Source of the DNA: Monarcha castaneiventris obscurior
Taxonomy: Eukaryota; Chordata; Aves; Passeriformes; Monarchidae
Length of the DNA: 64,000 nt
Direction of reading: 5' to 3'
Assembly (NCBI GenBank): GCA_026261815.1
Contig: JAMPIT010000484.1
Span: forward strand, 14,296,501-14,360,500
The position numbers were made by a program, and so were the translations under genes. Below are positions 61,201 to 64,000 of the stretch, piece after piece. The number at the start of each line of letters is the position of its first letter. Position 1 is the first letter of the stretch. The notes beneath the pieces were generated by a model that was not told where the DNA came from, ran no database searches, and saw only the letters and a list, made by a program, of their open reading frames with translations.

Positions 61201-61574
61201 ACACAACTGAAGTAGTCTGGAGGTTCTGCCCTCGAAGGAATGGGTTTCCTGGCAGAAAAGGTTTATGCACGGGGTAGTTTAACACGGGGCAGTTCTCAGC
61301 CCAGGTAAGGCTGTCGGGGCACCGGACTCCGGCCGTGTCAAACCACCCCTGGCGTTTCCCCGGCCTGCTGCAGCCGCCCCACCAAAAAAACACCGCCCAA
61401 ACTTTCCAGTTTCGCTCCAGAAGCCGATTCCCCCCCGAGCTAAAAGTTCAGCGGCGCACAGACCCCCGGCACCCCCTCCGCAGGCGGCCCGGCCCGGCCC
61501 CGTGCGCGGCGGAGGGCCTGGGACGACCCCCGGCCGCGACCCCCGGTGCGGGCGGGGCGCGGCCCCGGCGGGGG

Positions 61575-61582
61575 TGACGTCA
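61575..61582. promoter_or_regulatory. RHOA: Palindromic CRE, TGACGTCA
   Basis: Perfect consensus for CREB/ATF dimers within GGGGTGACGTCACACCC, inside the CpG island and about 450 bases downstream of the inferred RHOA exon 1 donor. Binding is inferred from the motif only. Confidence 0.6.
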
Positions 61583-62030
61583 CACCCGAGGCTGCCACTC
61601 ACCGGGTCAGCGCCGGTGCCGCCCGTGTCACCGCGCGGGGCCGGGGGCAGCGCCGCCTCCGCTCCCTCCGCACCGCCCCCGCCCGGGCGGCGGCACCGGG
61701 TCCCGGGCGGGGCGCGGGCGGCTCCCGCGGGGGAGCCCCGGGGCCGCGCCCCTTCCCCCCCTCCCCCGCTCCCGCGGCCCGGAAAAGGCTCCGTTACCGG
61801 CCCCGGGAACTCGCGGAGGGGCCGCCCCCACCGGCCCTCCCCTTTTGTGCGCGGCCGTGGCGGCGAGAGGCCCAGCCGAGCCCGGCCGCCCCCGCCCGCA
61901 GGCCGCGGGCTCCCCGGCGGGGGCGGGCGGGCCCCACCCGGCGACGGCGGCGGGAAGGGGGAAGGGGAGAAGAGAAGCCGGCGATCCGCCCCGCCGTGCC
62001 CCGCGATCGGTAGAGAGCCCCCCCCGGTAC

Positions 62031-62100
62031 CTGCGGCCTGCGCTGGTCCGGCTCCCGCCGCCTCCTGCTCCACAGGCCCGAGCGCGAGCGGCGGCGGCGG
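62031..62100 (-). other. RHOA: RHOA non-coding first exon (5' UTR), 5' end estimated
   Basis: Inferred from a good donor on the minus strand, GCCGCAG|GTACCG (GT at 62029-62030), inside the CpG island upstream of the ATG-bearing exon. RHOA in other vertebrates has a 5' non-coding exon in such a place. The 5' end is a guess; it could reach about 62150. Confidence 0.5.
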
Positions 62101-62204
62101 CGGAAACGGGCGGGGCGGGGCGGGCCGTGCGCGCTCCCGGCCCCGCGCGCCGCGCGCTCCTGAGCCGCCCCGCCCGGCCGCGCGCGCGCCCGCCCGCCCC
62201 GCGG

Positions 62205-62254
62205 CCAATCGGCGCGGCCGCGCGCGGGGGCCGCCGGGAAGGGCCGCTATAAAA
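62205..62254 (+). promoter_or_regulatory. CCAAT box plus TATA box facing away from RHOA
   Basis: CCAAT at 62205-62209 and TATAAAA at 62248-62254, 39 bases apart, in the normal order for plus-strand transcription starting near 62275-62285. In mammals the gene TCTA lies head-to-head with RHOA, so a divergent start is plausible, but no TCTA-like protein can be read downstream in this window. Confidence 0.5.
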
Positions 62255-62534
62255 GCGGCGGTGCTATTTACGCCGCGCGGGATGGGCAGCGACGGCAGGG
62301 AGGGACGGGGAGCGGTGTGGGTGCTGCCGCCGCCTTTAGAGCGCTTTTTGCTGGCCTGGCCGGGGGCTGCCGGGCTCCCTGCGGCCTCACCAGTGCCTGC
62401 CCCGTGGGGAGCTGTTGGTGCCGGGCACGGCCCCTCCGTGCCAGCTGGGGGAAAGGCGGCTGTGATGGGAGCTCGCATCGCGATGCCCCGTTTGCGTCTA
62501 GGCCGCTCGGTTCCGCCTTTTTTCTGGTGGAGTC

Positions 62535-62990
62535 GCACCTCGGGTCCTGTGCCTGGTTCTGGGCCCCGCAATTCAGGAAGGGCATCGAGGTGCTGGAGTG
62601 GCTCCAGAAAAGGGCAGTGAAGCTAGTGAAGGGTCTGGAGTGCAAGTGCTGTGAGGAGCAGCTGAGGGTGTTATCCTGGAGAAAAGGGGGCTCAGGGGTG
62701 ACCTTGCCACTCTGCACAACTGCTGACAGAAAGTTGTAGCCAGCTGGGATTTGGCCTCTTCTGCCCGGTGGCTAGCGGCAGGGTGAGGGGATGTATTCTT
62801 TAACTGCACCATGTTGGGTATTAGCAAGAATTTCTTCACAGAAAAGGTGATGCTGGAATGGCCTGCCCAGGAACATGGGGAGTCACTGTTCCTGGCGGTA
62901 TTTAAGTACCATGGTGTGCTTGATATTGACGAGTTCAGTCATAGGTTGGATTTGATGATCTCAGATCTTTTACAACCTCATTGATGCGGT
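62535..62990 (+). mobile_element. CR1 LINE 3' fragment beside the RHOA island
   Basis: Sense-strand CR1 blocks: TTCAGGAAGGGCATCGAGGT then GCTGGAGTGG; AGGGCAGTGAAGCTAGTGAA; TTGTAGCCAGCTGGGATTTG; AATTTCTTCACAGAAAAGGT; and AGGTTGGATTTGATGATCTC near the end. Well-kept 3' part of an avian CR1, starting about 280 bases right of the TATA box. Confidence 0.92.
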
Positions 62991-64000
62991 TAAAGGTCAC
63001 TGGTGGGTGGGGACAGTGTATTAAAGTACCCCGTTTGTCTGTGGGCCTGTTTATTCCAGTGGAGCAGGTGAGCTCTGCTCCTAGCAGGCACTGAGCAGAG
63101 CTATTGGAGCTGGAGGGAGCTGAGGGGCTCACAGGCAGCTGTGGGCAGGGGCTGGAAGAGTTGGGCTCACTGACAGCATCTCCTGAGCATTTCTGTGGTG
63201 AGCTTAATGGCAAGGATTGCCCTCATCCCAGGATGCAGAGCCCTGTGGCTGATGCAGTGTACCTTAGAGGAAGGGTACTACTGTGTTGTTCTTTCCTCCT
63301 TGCGCACCTGAGAAAGTTCAACAGGTGGAACTGGCCTCAGGGGACCCAGGGGGGCATCACTGCAGAGGGAATGTCTGTGTGGAGAGGGTTGATGACAAGC
63401 AGCCCGTGCTGTGCTGTCCCTCAGGGTTCCCTTGTGAACAGGCACAGCATAGTTGGCATTTGGGGATGGCCTGTTTAACATGGGCACTCCAAGAGAAACT
63501 GGTGCTGTGCTGGTTCTGCGGTGTGATCTTAAGTGTTTCTCCCCGTCCCCGTTCCCTCATTTGGCAGCATTTGCATTGCCAGCTAACTTTAGCCTGACCT
63601 TTTTATGGGCTGCTGTGGTGCCAGTAGAGGGAAGGTGCTGCTAAGCCCTCTCAGTGAGCAGGTCCCTGGGACTGGCTTGCTCTGTAAAGCATTGCAAGGA
63701 AGGTGACTCAATAAAGCAGATACTTGATTTTAACTGGTAAATGGTTTTTACAGCTTGGTACCAGTTCTTGATGGATGACTGACACGGTGCACAGTGAGAG
63801 GCCCATGATAGTTTATTTTGTGGCTGACCAGTACAGCTCCACCTCTGATGCTGAGACAGAAGTTCATTTGCCTGAAGTCCATAGGGAAATTACCTGTGGT
63901 TTGGGCACCGGCTTGGTGGGGCTTGAACCAGGAATCAGTTATTTCTAGGCCATAGGTTCTTTTCATAATTGTTTTTTATTACTGTTTGATAGAGATCCTT
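62991..64000. other. Right-end region with no recognised gene
   Basis: About 1 kb between the CR1 copy and the window edge. Open frames up to 124 codons show no motif I know. Apart from a possible poly(A) signal I see nothing that can be supported. Confidence 0.6.
63710..63715 (+). terminator. Plus-strand AATAAA, possible poly(A) signal
   Basis: CTCAATAAAGCAG followed by T-rich sequence (TTGATTTTAACTGG) within 20 bases. Could end a plus-strand transcript begun at the TATA box near 62250, or be chance. Confidence 0.3.

Larger units (their letters stand above)
61300..62300. promoter_or_regulatory. RHOA: RHOA CpG-island promoter
   Basis: About 1 kb of extreme CpG density with many GC boxes (GGGCGGGGCGGGGCGG near 62109-62124), an inverted CCAAT box at 62205-62209 and a full cAMP-response element at 61575-61582. 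Long open frames on both strands here are composition effects. Read leftwards it serves RHOA; read rightwards it may serve a divergent transcript. Confidence 0.85.

Noticed and set aside
61279..62571. 430-codon open frame on the minus strand and a 372-codon frame on the plus strand in the RHOA CpG island
   Set aside because: Both are Pro/Arg/Gly/Ala-rich readings of CpG-island DNA, overlap each other on opposite strands and show no domain. Stops are rare in such GC-rich sequence.
62317..62739. 140-codon plus-strand frame downstream of the TATA box, as a candidate TCTA or new gene
   Set aside because: Its second half is translated CR1 sequence and its first half is GC-rich filler; it does not resemble TCTA.

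Overview
The window is an ordinary vertebrate nuclear locus, almost certainly from a bird. Three protein-coding genes lie in tandem on the minus strand: USP4 (ubiquitin-specific protease; 20 coding exons, its last exons beyond the left edge), GPX1 (selenium-dependent glutathione peroxidase; complete, 2 coding exons) and RHOA (Rho-family GTPase; complete, 4 coding exons plus a 5' non-coding exon). The same order is found on human 3p21.31 and, as I recall, chicken chromosome 12. The avian call rests on dense introns and CpG-island promoters and on many CR1 LINE tails of avian type. No Alu, L1 or B-type SINEs were recognised. The species cannot be fixed from the sequence.

Layout. Bases 1-29524 hold USP4. 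I joined its exons by reading splice sites and checking phase at every junction. They give 882 uninterrupted codons (2646 nt) with no frameshift. The missing C-terminus carries the catalytic His box. A CpG island at about 28960-29780 contains USP4 exons 1-2 and its promoter. Bases 29860-33990 are intergenic, with one short CR1 tail. GPX1 is at 34239-34966, with an in-frame UGA selenocysteine codon 49 and a readable SECIS hairpin in its 3' UTR (34084-34152). Bases 35220-38530 are intergenic. RHOA runs from its poly(A) signal at 38549 to the ATG at 44973. A 17-kb first intron then leads to a non-coding first exon next to a large CpG island (about 61300-62300). To the right, a plus-strand CCAAT plus TATA arrangement suggests divergent transcription away from RHOA. 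A CR1 copy follows, then unassigned sequence.

Functionally these are three housekeeping genes of different pathways: deubiquitination, peroxide reduction and actin/cytoskeletal signalling. The sequence gives no sign of operon-like cooperation. Each has its own CpG-island promoter, and GPX1 and RHOA each show their own poly(A) signal.

I found no previously undescribed system. The points most worth checking are a 10-residue tandem duplication in the USP4 DUSP domain, a GC-AG intron in RHOA, the RHOA CAAX box CLLL, the GPX1 Sec/SECIS pair (which automatic annotation may break), a possible divergent transcript beside RHOA, and several unexplained open frames in introns.
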